Source: Lycorma delicatula
Taxonomy: Eukaryota > Arthropoda > Insecta > Hemiptera > Fulgoridae
Direction: 5' to 3'
DNA: 64,000 nt
NCBI RefSeq assembly: GCF_047948215.1
Contig: NC_134455.1
Coordinates: forward strand, 153,866,575-153,930,574
Numbering within the stretch: the stretch's first letter is position 1; every line of letters starts with the position of its first letter. Below are positions 1 through 11,282 of this stretch, in pieces. The position numbers and the translations under genes are program-made. The notes under the pieces were generated by a model. It made no database searches. It was not told the DNA's origin and saw only the letters and a list, made by a program, of their open reading frames with translations.

Positions 1-500
1 TATCTACCTGGAATAAATTCCGAACGATAATTTATGTTAAACTGTCTTGTGTGTATCTGTATTTACTACTGATACGACTATTTGATGTGTAATATTTTTA
101 TTGTTATTCTTTGCTGATTATACTCTCTTTTTATGTCATTCTTATTGTTTTGATTATGTTATGTTTTATGTCATGTACTATGTTATGTATTAATTGTTTG
201 ATTTGTTGGAATTAACATGTAATATTATTATCGTTTACTACTATTATCCTGATTATCATTGTAATTGTAATTATTATATTAATATTTGTACATTAATTTT
301 TTTATTATTGTCCCTTATATTATTATTATTATTATTATCATTATTGTATTTATCACCATTGTTATTGTTATTATTATTAATTTGTCTGGTTCTAATTATG
401 ATCATTTTAAACCAATAACTGTAATTATATAAACATTCTAAATTGTCAACCTCTCAATATCCTGATCGAGCAACGAAACACGCAACAATATATAACAAGT
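1..500 (+). repeat. Dispersed repeat copy with TTA-rich core (empty-site paralogue of the 12.2-12.6 kb copy)
   Basis: A poly(A)-signal-like AATAAA lies at 12-17, followed by a long TTA/ATT-rich low-complexity tract (about 220-400) and then a unique tail at about 421-500. The tail aligns with sequence on both sides of the SINE at 12.26-12.55 kb: the run from 'gtaattata' to 'ctctcaatatcc' and then 'atcgagc' is continuous here but split by the SINE there. The start (12-50) also resembles 11.92-11.96 kb. The copy is therefore an unoccupied paralogue of that locus. The open frame at 194-418 is low-complexity Leu/Ile/Tyr sequence and is not a gene. Confidence 0.6.
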
Positions 501-1689
501 AAAAAAATCATCGCTTTGATATTATTTTTTGCCTCCTAACAAATAGTCAAATAGAAAGTTACTTCTATTCTACGATCTACGTTACGTTTGCCGTTTTTTT
601 TTAATTAGGTCATAAAAATTTAAATAGCTTTGTAAATTTCATGTTGTTAAAATGTGCTGAGATTTAGATTTTTACATTCTACGTATAAAAATTGTTTTTT
701 ATGGTTAATGAAAATTACATATAAGAGAGTTTTCAAATCACTTTAAACACAAGAGCCATCAATAGTAGCGCTGTCTGTTTCTTCATTGAAGAAAAACATG
801 GGTAGTTATTTCTAAAAAGAACTTCTGATATAATTTCACGTTATTTTCAAAGTGAGTCGCCAATAATTTTTAATATCTGTAAATTTTTATTAAATTGATG
901 TCCGATGAATTAATACAAATATTTAAAATAGGCTAGAGGTGTTAGGTGAAAACAGCTCTCAATCGCCTTCTGGAAGAACGGGAAAAAATTAGTACGTTTT
1001 TTTTATATTTACACGAAAACTCTAGAAACCTTTTTTATCAGTTATTTAATAAGGCTATTAAAACCTAAGAACCTCCAAAAGTAATTTATTTAAATCTAAT
1101 TACAGATATGAATCTATACCCAAAATAAATAATTTCTTTTACGTCGTACGCTGTTCTTATTATCTGATATATGAATCGATGGTAAAAAAGAATCAAATGA
1201 AGAATACATCTAATAAAATTAAAAACAAAATTCAGTTACTTTAGATTCATTACATTAATAATTTTTCATAAAAAAATTAACTTAAGTTGTAAATAATGAA
1301 CACAGCGTAATTTATGAGTAAATGAAAATAAGTTTTTATTAAAAATGTTTTTGAAATATCAATTTAAAACTCTCATATAACGCTTAAGAATAAAACTCGT
1401 ACATTTTTTAAATTAAATTGGTTGTGACACTGACGTAATATTTAATAATAAATTTTTAATATTTCTCACTACATAACAGAAAAATAACTGTTAAGTAGTT
1501 TTCTATTTCCTTTTTAGCATAGGCGTATCTTATCTCTCATAAAAAAAATAATAACCAAGTTAAATAATGAACAATAAAGCAAAAATGGCTCCTCCCGAGA
1601 TAGACATAACATCTGAAAGAATGAAAATGTTCTGTGTATTATATATATTAGTATATAAACACAGAGTTTCGGTTCAAAGAAACAGAAAC
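501..1689. other. AT-rich anonymous DNA
   Basis: No open frame with recognisable protein similarity, no RNA gene and no clear repeat boundary was seen. The stretch is dominated by A/T homopolymer runs. Confidence 0.5.
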
Positions 1690-2389
1690 AAGTCATGTTT
1701 TCAAGTGAAAACAACCAAAAAATTTCATATAAGCATAGATCAGGAAACTACGTTTTCAACCTATAGCTTCCAAGAAATTTTGCCCAGATTCCTGCTCCAA
1801 TGGCAAAATGAAACCATACAGGAACTCTTGGAACTTAAATTTAAGGGGTAAATTTGATGGTTTCATATGGTTTTTGACTTGCAAAAGAATTTTTCTGCCA
1901 CGTTTCGATCTGTTTTGTTTTTAAAAAAGTCAAATTTCTTAAACTTTTCTTCATATTCGGTTAATGTTACTTACATTTTCTCAGAAGTAAATTCCTTACA
2001 AATTTTGTTACAAAATCTTATTTTTTTGCTGGCAATTTAACAAAGTTATTATATATCAAACCTAAAAAAAAATTGTATTTGTGACATCAATTTTTTTTTT
2101 GTTTTTCAACAACTTTTAAACAATTACTAGAGATAAGTTCTTGAACCGTTTTATTCAATATTTCAGGTCAAAAACCATACGAAATCGTTGAATTTAGCTC
2201 TTAATTTAAGTTCTAGAAATTTCAGCAAGTTTCATTTTACTTTTGGAGCAGATGAAGGCGAAACTTTTCTCAGGCTATAATTCGAAAACGAAATGTTTCC
2301 GGACCCATATTTATATGAACGTTTTCTTTACTTTCATTCGTAGAACACGTTCTAAAATTCTTATTCTTTCTTCGTGAGGTAACCCATAT
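1690..2389. mobile_element. Foldback (long terminal inverted repeat) element, copy A
   Basis: The left arm (about 1690-1880) and the reverse complement of the right arm (about 2165-2389) match imperfectly over about 200 bp. Examples are 'ggtttcatatggtttttgac' near 1860 against 'gtcaaaaaccatacgaaat' at about 2167, and shared blocks around 'aaaatgaaac' and 'gaacttaaat'. The centre is about 280 bp with no coding potential. The same arm sequence recurs in copy B at 6.72-7.74 kb, so this is a family. No transposase is present, so it is presumably non-autonomous. The open frame at 1567-1851 lies across the left arm and I do not treat it as a gene. Confidence 0.65.
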
Positions 2390-2411
2390 ATATGGGTTAC
2401 CTCACGAAGAA
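2368..2411. repeat. Perfect 44-bp palindrome without spacer
   Basis: Two 22-bp arms meet directly at 2389/2390; I checked the pairing base by base. It is where the outer end of foldback copy A meets a second, inverted end of the same family. The sequence right of it, to about 2440, again resembles the family's arm start ('cacgaagaa...' then 'aacaaatgttct'). Confidence 0.95.
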
Positions 2412-3455
2412 GGTTATACATACATAACAAATGTTCTGTCGAACTATGTTATTCTATGGCTTACTACAGCGTTCACAGTTTATGCTACGAGCAATTTTTT
2501 GTTCATGCTTTCATGCTGGACTGTCATCTCAGCACTATTTATAAGAGATTTATAAACAATGTCAACTGCCTTCTGAGCATTTATGTATGAGGTACGAAAA
2601 ATATTTTTACTTGTAAACTAAATTATTAATTTTTCAAGAAAAAATTTTAATATTATACTAATATCAACGATAATTACTGAATTCATTCAGGTAATCATTA
2701 CTCGAATGTATGTCATAAAAAACTAAGAAACTGTTAAAAACAGAAAGCCTAAGGGTAAAAGTAATATATGACAAATTTGTAACAGTTAAATTTAAAAATT
2801 GTAACTGAAATAATATTTTTAAAAAGAAAAAATAAATAAGATAAAAATACATTAATTATTCTAGATATTATTCAATTTAACACAAATAATCTTACTACAT
2901 GAATGATATCACCTAAAAACCCAAGTACTTTCTTAACATCACAGGTTATTTTTCGAAAACCATAGAAAGTTAAAATTTACATTTGTTTAAAACATTAAGA
3001 GCAAATCAATTAAAAGATAAAATGATATATTTTAATTTTTAAAAAAGACACTTGCGCACTTATGCGCAAGAAGACCTACTTTTCGTTTCCGACACCCTCA
3101 CTATCTCGTAGTCAAAAACACATTGATTTTCAAATTATAACGCACTATGCACGTTTTATTAACTTGTATACAATACACTCAAACATCGAGTTTCAACTCA
3201 CCACTGTGACTAACTGCATAAGCGCGAATGAAAAATACACCCTTACACAGTGAACATAACCTCAAATTTTTTGTTGGACCTTAAGACCTTTTGTTGGAGC
3301 ATAACTCAAGAACGACAACCAGTCTTAATTAAATTCTTACATGAATAACTTCTTATATACTATTATAGCATATCTAAATCCCAGTTTAATTGATCTAGTA
3401 GTTTAGAAGATTTTTACGTCACAAAATTTTAAACACAGGCTTATATACATACATA
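2412..3455. other. AT-rich anonymous DNA
   Basis: The first ~30 bases continue a truncated foldback arm. The rest has no recognisable gene. A small 8-bp-arm hairpin built on 'cttgcgca' sits near 3052-3071. Confidence 0.45.
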
Positions 3456-3456
3456 G

Positions 3457-3485
<29 letters not shown>
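3456..3485. repeat. (TA)n microsatellite, left flank of GC-rich block
   Basis: Alternating T and A immediately upstream of the GC-rich block. A second (TA)n tract at 4105-4147 closes the block on its right. Confidence 0.9.
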
Positions 3486-3489
<4 letters not shown>

Positions 3490-3908
3490 ACTTCATATAT
3501 GATTAATTTAATATCGGCGGCGATAACGGTAGCAACGATGTGAGGGCATGGAACGCAACGATGTGAGTGGGGCGCACAGTATACGGACGCGCTGATACAA
3601 GCATCACTCCCACCGCGGAGCTGGAGCGGACGCTACCTTCCCGCTTCAGCTCCAGCTCGCCGGGCTTCAATCGCTCTGGTCGGCGGACTCGGCAGCAGTA
3701 GCCGGCCCAGCGTGGGATCGCTCGGGAAGAACCGCCTCGGCCGCACCGGCGAAGGACGACCGACGCCGATCCGACTCTGGGGAGCACCACTGCCACGCTG
3801 TAGTGGGGACCCAACTGCCGCTGAGGGAAAGCCCGGTCGGACTTCAATGAACGAGCCGCGACTTCCCGACTTCGACGGAGACCAGCTTTCAGAACTAACG
3901 CAAAAAAC

Positions 3909-3924
3909 GGCCCTTTTCAGGGCC
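3909..3924 (+). promoter_or_regulatory. Histone-type 3' stem-loop, copy 1
   Basis: GGCCCTTTTCAGGGCC forms a 6-bp stem with a TTTC tetraloop, preceded by an A-rich run and followed by ACCACAAAG. This matches the metazoan replication-dependent histone mRNA 3' stem-loop bound by SLBP, with the usual flanking A-rich and ACCA context. No histone reading frame was found upstream. Confidence 0.75.
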
Positions 3925-3971
3925 ACCACAAAGTTATGAATTACGAACCGTTGAACCCATTCGACGACAAC

Positions 3972-3987
3972 AGCCCTTCTCAGGGCT
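3972..3987 (+). promoter_or_regulatory. Histone-type 3' stem-loop, copy 2, with compensatory pair change
   Basis: AGCCCTTCTCAGGGCT sits 63 bp after copy 1. The closing pair changed from G-C to A-T on both sides, so the 6-bp stem is kept although the sequence changed. The flanks keep the A-C run before the stem and ACC after it. Confidence 0.7.
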
Positions 3988-4040
3988 ACCCGAAGGTTAG
4001 CAATTACAACGAGCTGTCGAAGCCAATCGACGACAAACAC

Positions 4041-4056
4041 GGCCCTTTTCAGGGCC
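4041..4056 (+). promoter_or_regulatory. Histone-type 3' stem-loop, copy 3
   Basis: Identical to copy 1 and 69 bp after copy 2, followed by ACCATAAGG. The repeat unit also shares a 'tcgacgacaa'-like segment (3962-3970, 4027-4036, and 4096-4104 as a variant). Confidence 0.75.
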
Positions 4057-4101
4057 ACCATAAGGTTATTAAGTGCCACTTGCCGTCGAAGCCATTCGGC
4101 G

Positions 4102-4104
<3 letters not shown>

Positions 4105-4147
<43 letters not shown>
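4105..4147. repeat. (TA)n microsatellite, right flank of GC-rich block
   Basis: About 21 TA units directly after the third stem-loop unit. Confidence 0.95.
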
Positions 4148-4149
<2 letters not shown>

Positions 4150-6718
4150 GAAATCCCAATTTAAATTAATGATATTTTCGTACTCCTCAACCTCAACATA
4201 TAAAGAAAATTAATTTTCACACGCCACCCCTATCATGCGATCGAAAGTAATCCGTACTTTTCTAAGAAAAGTCGTTAAAAAAATTGTCTACTTTAAATTC
4301 AGTAATAGGATGAAATATTTTGGAGCTGTTTCTTCAATATGTTCACAAAAAAACCAAATATTTAAAGCGGTTTACACCTAATTGAAAACACACCAAGTTG
4401 AAGTAAATCACTAACACTGGCTTAGTTATATTCAAATTGTTTCTTTTTTTGTTTACAAATATATATAGTTCATTATTTTTTACAAGAAAAAAGTTAGAGT
4501 TGTTATTATATGATGCACAAATATTAACCTATTTTTCTTGGAATAACTTCAAAATACCGAAATTTAGCTATTTTGAAACAAGGATTTTGTTTTAACATAA
4601 TCGTACGAGGAATCTGAAAAGGAAATTGGACTGTATTATATATAGTACTCGAATTGTATAGCAATAAGTGATAGTAGTAACAGGATATAAAACAAAAAAA
4701 AAATAGAATAAAGCCTTACAACTAACTTCACAGAGCTACGGCCACAATCACTAAAATCGCACTTGCGACAATTACCACTATTAGGATAAAAAATATATCT
4801 ATAAAAAGTAACAAGTAAATAATTCAATTTACTGACAATCTTAAATAACGAATTACACTCGTAATATGTTCGAAATAAGTTTCACCACCATCAGCTGCGT
4901 AAATATTTTCATCTTCTGTAGTAAGCTCAATCTTTCCCTATACCAGAAAACACCCCGACAATTGATTTGAAATTGAACAATTTTTAGAAGAATGTCAAAG
5001 GGATACTTCTGGAACTTCGTTCCATATTTTACAATCGACTCAACTAAACAAAACGTTTCTTCTTTTTTACCAGAACAAGTCCTTTCATGCATATCTCCCA
5101 TCATTCAGTTCACATAAAAGTTTTCCAACTAACTTTTAAATTCTCATTTTATACATGTATCAAGGAGCTGCCACTATGGCATTATTACGTTTTCCAGGGA
5201 GTCAATCTTCCTCGTCGATCAGATGAATCCCAAAGCTGTCTCCAATAACTAGCGTATATGGTTTTATCAGTTACATGTTTTTATTCACAGACACATTTTA
5301 CCAAACACTGAACAAATAGGATAACCATCCAACTCTTATTGGGTATATATTGTAATTTTAGTTGGAAAAAAATTGACCCTTAAGTAATTTTCTTTTAAAT
5401 ATAATATAATGATTATATGTAATTACGAATAATATCAGTGTAACAAAAAGTTTTATAAATTTGAAATAAATGCTACATTGAATTATTAAAACTCTTTGAA
5501 TACAGCTTTAAATAAAAATCTGGAATCTAAATTATAAAAATTCCTTAGTTTTAACGGGTCGCGATGATGAGTAGGTAAAAACCTTCCTTCTAAATTGGAA
5601 TGTCGACAAATTGATACTTTACCATACCAGTTAACCTTATCGGAGTTGTGTTTATCAGTTTTATCTACAAGTCATAATTTTTTATTATGGAACAAGAAAT
5701 AAATCGTGATCTGGAATTTAAATTGTAACACCTACATCTACACTTCAAGACGGGATGTACTGCCTATAGATTAAAAAAAAAAAAATTCCGAACAATTCCA
5801 AATAAACATATGATTATTCGTTTACTTACCGTATTGACGTCAGTCATAGCTCCTACTGTAAATTAATACGAAATAACGGCCCGAAACTCTTTATAACGAT
5901 TCTTATGATTGAATTTACATCTTTTCAAATACAAGCATACTATGAGCGGATCGTAAATAAATTGAAAAGAAGTAATATCAGGGAAAATGGAGACCTTCGG
6001 TACAAATTCAAGCGAAATTTCACTTACAGGAAATCAAATGCCAGTCTTGAGCTAAGAAGCTTATTGTGTTCGATAAGATATCCATCAGCTTTCATGAGAA
6101 GAAAAGTGATCGAAATATTTTCCCTTCACAATGAAATTGATCGATCAGAAAAATATAGAATAATGTCTTCACTGACAGGAATTCAATTCGATTAACACTT
6201 TCCTAACATTTGGTAAATTTTCGATTACATGGTACTAATAGATATATTATAGGTTTGAAAGGATGCATTTTTTATTTGATTAATGAGTTTTTGATTCATC
6301 GATAACAAAAAGTAATTAATTAAAAATCAATCTACTTTTGATTTTCCTCTATTTGATTAAAAATAAAGGACATCACTCTAATTAAAAAAAAAATCATTAC
6401 TTATATAAAAAAGTTCTTTTAAAATTTCTATAAAAAAGTCTTCAGAAAAAAATTAAGCACACTTAAGAAGACTTCAAGTAAATATTAAACAAAGGCTTGT
6501 TTAATAAATATACTTTTAATTAACTGTTAATTCTGAAAATTCAAATTAATTAACCTATCACGAAACACGCAATTGTTTTCTGTTACATAATTCTTAATAA
6601 AATATAACAACAAATTCGTATTGATGTTTGTTTTCATAGTAAAACCACATAAAAAAAATGTTTTCCAAATAGTCGGCTAACTGATTTTAATTATAAAAAA
6701 AATAAGAGTGAATATAAA
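4148..6718. other. AT-rich DNA without recognised genes
   Basis: Open frames at 4853-5104 (-) and 5905-6195 (+) were read. Neither resembles a family I know, and neither has convincing splice or promoter context. The 96-residue frame at 5905-6195 is basic (many K/R) and could be an exon or an ORF by chance. Confidence 0.4.
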
Positions 6719-7735
6719 GGTGATTTCACGAAGAATATAACAAACTTTCAAAATATGTTCTAATGGTGAAAATAAAGAAGAAATTTCATATAAACATAGA
6801 CCTATGTTAGCGAATGTCAAATATTGAAAGGTTTCGTCCTGATTTCTATGCATTTGGTAAAATTAAGTCAGACTATAATTCTTTGGACCCAGGTTAAGGA
6901 ATAAATTTAGTGGTTTTATATGAAATCTGATTTAGAAAACATAAAAGTTTTAAACAAAACTTGTAAAGAATTTTATTCTGAATAAAAAGGTACGAATAAA
7001 GTGAATGCAAAGTTTAAACAATAATTAAATGCAAACGTAAGAATTTCGAAGTTTATAAAAAATTAAACAAATCAAAATTTTCAATATTACAATACAAAAG
7101 AATTACATATTTTAGAACAACAAACAATCAAAATTAAAAAATCAAATAAATAAAACAACATATCAATAAAACGATTTGACATCTTTAAAGATAATTAAAG
7201 ATTAATTATAAATATTAAATTTTTTGAAATAATTTATTTCATAATTTGGCAATGCTTACTGCTGATTCTAACAATTAAGTTTTTTTGTAATGAAATTGAA
7301 CAGCAACAATAAACATTTAGATAAGTGAATGGAATAATGCGTGTATGTCAGTATCTTACAATGCGTTATAAATTTTCGAATGAATGCGCAGAAATTATAT
7401 TTGTTTATGGATGTAAAGTATAAAACTTTTATGTTTATTACTCATTTAACAAAGTTATTTTACGCCATAATAAAACTGTGTGTTTTTCGAACCCAATCGT
7501 TTATATTTTATCACAGATTTCTCGAAAACTACTAAATTCCAGGGTCTTATTTTTTTCTATTTTTTAAGGCAGATTCAAATAAAACCGCTAAATTTACCCC
7601 TTAATTGGGATTTCAAGAATTACAGTCTTGCCTTATTTGGAATTGTTTCTGAACTTATGTTTATATGAACACTCTTCTTTATTTCTACTAGTAGAACATG
7701 TCCTGAAAGTTTGTTACGTTTTTCGTGAAATAACC
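6719..7735. mobile_element. Foldback (long terminal inverted repeat) element, copy B
   Basis: The left end (6719 onward, 'ggtgatttcacgaagaa') and the reverse complement of the right end ('ggttatttcacgaaaaa', ending at 7735) match imperfectly over about 240 bp. Shared blocks include 'aacaaactttc', 'catataaacata' and 'taaatttagYggtttta'. The centre (about 6970-7480) is A/T-rich. Arms are related to copy A (for example 'ttcatataa-cata' blocks). No transposase frame is present. The frames at 7341-7668 run over the centre and right arm and look incidental. Confidence 0.7.
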
Positions 7736-10519
7736 AGTATTTGATAGTAATTTATTACAGAGAAATGTAATTTCATACATGATGATTTTTATCATATAAC
7801 GTTAAGTGCAAAACGGTTTGATTCGAGCATTATTTACACTCGATTTTATGGTTTATTTGTTCATTGCTTATAATTAACATAAAAATACAAAATTGATTAA
7901 ATTGTAAAGAAAATTAGTAAAGTAATTTTATTAACAAAAAAAAAAAACAGCTACTTTGATGTAATGAAATTTATTTTTTAGAATTACGCATGGTAAAATG
8001 TACCGAATTTGGAGCACTGAATTGTTTGTTGAAGTTAAATCTGTGGTAGCACCGTAGTGACTTTCTACAGATAATAAAACAGTGAAAGATTTTTTAAAGT
8101 ACTCTATGGCACGAAGACGATTTGAAAGAATTTATTATTAAACTAGTTATTTGTTTATTATCATCGTTAGCTCAGTATTGGATAGTAGCAAAATATTATT
8201 CATCCTATTATTAAACAAAAAACTTGAAAAAATTATTAAAAACAAAATTAAAAACGTTTTTGGCGGTAGCAGTCTCTTTGGGTCTTTTGTTTCATTTTTA
8301 ATGTAGGAAGCAGTTTTCATAGGCCTATGAACAATTTACGGATTTATAAAAATAAATATAATAAAAAAACACTTTAAAAAAACCTCACTGAAAAGTAAGA
8401 TATATACGCGTATTACATTGTTAAATTTCGAATTCTTTCAATTATGCATCACGTTAAGCGATAGTAAATTTTTAGTATTTGTTTTTATCCTGGCTGTAAC
8501 TTCGAAAATTCTAAATTTAAACAACTAGGAATAGTATAATATTACTTTATCTACGATTAATGCGGATTTTGCAATCTATTTTATATTATTATTTAAGTTT
8601 CTGTATTTTTATTATTGAAAATTGATACAACACACTTTATTAAATGGTTTAAGTTGGTTTGCACTAAATGTTAAGCTTCTTTAGAAATTTAATACATACA
8701 TTATAAATCGTTTTAAAATCTTCCAATATAAAATATATGTAATGTATAAATATACATATATGTATATATGTATATATTTATATACATATATGTATATATA
8801 CATATATGTACATATATGTATGCTTAGATGACAATAGAATTAAATTATTTTTTTTTTTTTGTTGCAAATGAAAAATTATTTTTTTTCTAATTTTAATTCG
8901 TTCTCTTATATTCGCGTTAATTCTCATTGGAATTTTTTAATTGATATTTTGTCTAGAATCATTAGTCTGTTATAAAATTTGATAACTAATTACTGCTTTT
9001 ACGCTAATATTTGTTCTAGATCTTTAGAAAGACATTCCACGAAGAGAAATCATTTTCAAATCTATTTTTAAATGATATTATTTTTTACCTAAAATTCACA
9101 TTCAAAATAAATTCTGTAATATCGTGATATATCCAGTATATCTGGAAAAAAAGACAAAACAAGACGAAAATAGATATAGTAGTTAATGGAGAAATAAAAA
9201 AACGAAAAATCTATAAGTTAAAGACATGTAATATTTTAGTACTGCCATACTTTCTGCAACATATAATCGAAGAGGATTTGTCAGACTGGTATTACAATAT
9301 TACAAGTTTAGATATTCTGATAAGAGAAATTCACTATGTAGACCAATGTACAGTAATATGCCACATATTCTGTACGTATCAAATATATATACATATATAT
9401 ATAATTGCGTAAACGTACTGTATATCAAGATTTGTAATTTCATTCTTGAATAGAATAGGATTCGTTTTTACTAAAAAAAAGAACGAAAGAAAAATTCAAG
9501 AGAACAATAGAAGAAAGTAGCAGTCTGCTTTTCTAAATTCCAGATACACTCAACTCTATGCCGTTTCATGGCAAATCAAGGCACATTCTTATCTTGAAGG
9601 AGTTATGCAGTGGAAGGGGTTCCGCTGGGACAATATGACGTCACAAAGACCTTGACCTTGCAACAAATCCTGCCGTGTTACATCCCTCTCCCATCAACCA
9701 TAACTCCGACACCATCCGGACTGAGATGTGTCCTACTTCTTTCAGTAAAATGTATGAAAGCGAAGAAAGGATGCCGTTTTTCTGCAGTTCACGGGATTAT
9801 CAGTCGAACAGTAACAAAAAAGTGATGACCTGTGATAATAATTTTTTTTTTTGTAAAAAAAAACTGAATTGCTAAATTTAAAAATACATTTTACAAAAGG
9901 TATTTTTATCTTTATCTCTACTACTGCTATAGTTTGAGAATAATGTTCACGTGTGCCCTTTAGCGACACATTTTTATTGAACAATTTAGAAAAAAATATT
10001 GAATCCTTATTTTTTTAATAACTATATAGTGTTAGTAAATATGTAAATTCAAATATTTATAAATAGGCCCATGAACATCTTTATTACTGTAGTTTATTTT
10101 TTAATAGTTAATTATAATTTTTGTTTTAAATTAAAATTTTTTTTTTAACCTTAATTCTAATACGCCTACTTACTATTTCCAAACTTCTTGCAAACTTAAA
10201 AAATAAGAAGAAAATTTGAAAAAGTATTATTTTTTACTTTTTAACTAATTTATTGAATTTTATTTTATTATTATTATTATGTTTAGATTTCAGCATGTAC
10301 AGATTAATGGAAACAACGTTATGTTTTATCACTGATTTTTTTCATTCTAATAGGTTGGTTGTGCGATCACATAACAGTAATCGCTGCTTATTTATTTATT
10401 TTTTTTGTCACCATTTCTTAAACTTCATTAAAACAGAGTATAATATCAGTTTCATTTTATTTTGATATCATTTATTAGCAATTTTATGTTATTGCATTCT
10501 GTGTTTAGTTTATTTAATA
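7736..10519. other. AT-rich DNA; TATACATA microsatellite at about 8745-8822; no recognised gene
   Basis: A tract of alternating 'tatacata' and 'tatgtata' units lies at about 8745-8822 and a shorter AT tract at about 9384-9402. A slightly GC-richer patch at about 9585-9825 contains overlapping open frames (9610-9825, 9675-9875) with no family resemblance I can name. Confidence 0.45.
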
Positions 10520-11130
10520 GGGATACTATTACAAAAAAACGGACCGAGAGAAAGACTTTATGAGAATATTCATTCATGACTCATAGGCAGATTTCAACTG
10601 AATGTGGATTAAGTCTTCAAGTTGCATACTCTATTATGAAAATTGAAGCGGAAAATTTAGCGGTTTCAGTTGAGTCTAGGCGAAAAAGATAGTAAAAGTG
10701 AGAAAGAAAAACTTTCCAAAGATACGGTGCAATGATTCTGAAAAAATCCACGCGACCCCCTCAGAAGACAAGAGCTAAATTAAAAGTTTAACCACAGCTA
10801 AGGTTTAAGAACATGATTCATCATCAGTATGAATTAGATTATTTGAGCACGGAAGATGAGCTCGTTGTCTGCAAAAGAAACAATTGTTAACTGATAAAAT
10901 GACAAATTATCAATTACATCGGGCCAAAAGCATAAATATTTGACTGTTGATTGGTGAAAAATACATATTTTGAAATGAAACTCATTTTATTGTTCTAGGA
11001 GACAAGTTTCGTCTGAATAGTTACAAATATGAGGAGAATCCATTAAAAAAACGGATGGAGATGATGAAATATGAAGAAAAAAGATATCCTACAGTGCAAA
11101 GAAATCATATTGTAACAAGTCCGGTATAAC
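10520..11130 (+). pseudogene. Tc1-type transposase relic
   Basis: Frame-shifted, stop-riddled translation matches Tc1 transposases in order. An N-terminal helix-turn-helix-like piece (about 10565-10690) includes 'HRQISTECGLS' and ends in a basic run. A later piece (about 10845-11075) reads 'CLQKKQLLTDKMTN', then a degraded segment with 'NETHFIVLGDKF', then 'YEENPLKKR'. In the family this segment is SDETHF followed by a short beta-strand region and 'PLR'. The catalytic Asp is in poor context (a stop immediately before NETHF). The C-terminal half with the second and third acidic residues is missing. I found no terminal inverted repeats. It is clearly nonfunctional. Confidence 0.6.
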
Positions 11131-11282
11131 GGACCTTAGTAACGGATGCCTGCCAGTTAGGAAGAAAATATAATAATGTTATTAAGTAAAAACAAATAAT
11201 AATGGGAGGAATTCAGAAAGGGGCTAAAGAAACCCTTTTAGCAAAGTTAACAGGTCCATTTAACAATCTTCCTTTGTAATAC

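Larger units (their letters stand above)
3514..4104 (+). other. GC-rich block with histone-type 3' ends; no coding match
   Basis: About 590 bp of GC-rich DNA, sharply different from its AT-rich surroundings and bounded by (TA)n tracts. The left 390 bp (3514-3905) encodes nothing I recognise in six frames. Open frames at 3503-3847 (-), 3633-4079 (-) and 3712-3939 (+) look like by-products of high GC and overlap on both strands. The right 200 bp is a three-unit tandem repeat in which each unit holds a histone-mRNA-like stem-loop (listed separately). No histone C-terminus is readable upstream of the first stem-loop. It could be a retroposed or transposed copy of a histone-like transcription unit, a SINE-like repeat that captured the signal, or part of a larger unplaced repeat. 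The composition change is directly visible; the origin is open. Confidence 0.55.

Noticed and set aside
194..418. 74-codon Leu/Ile/Tyr frame
   Set aside because: Translation of TTA/ATT low-complexity repeats; not a membrane protein gene.
3503..4079. Overlapping minus-strand frames of 114 and 148 codons and plus frames over the GC-rich block
   Set aside because: All strands and frames are open because of the composition; the translations show no domain, and the tandem stem-loop repeat accounts for the right side.
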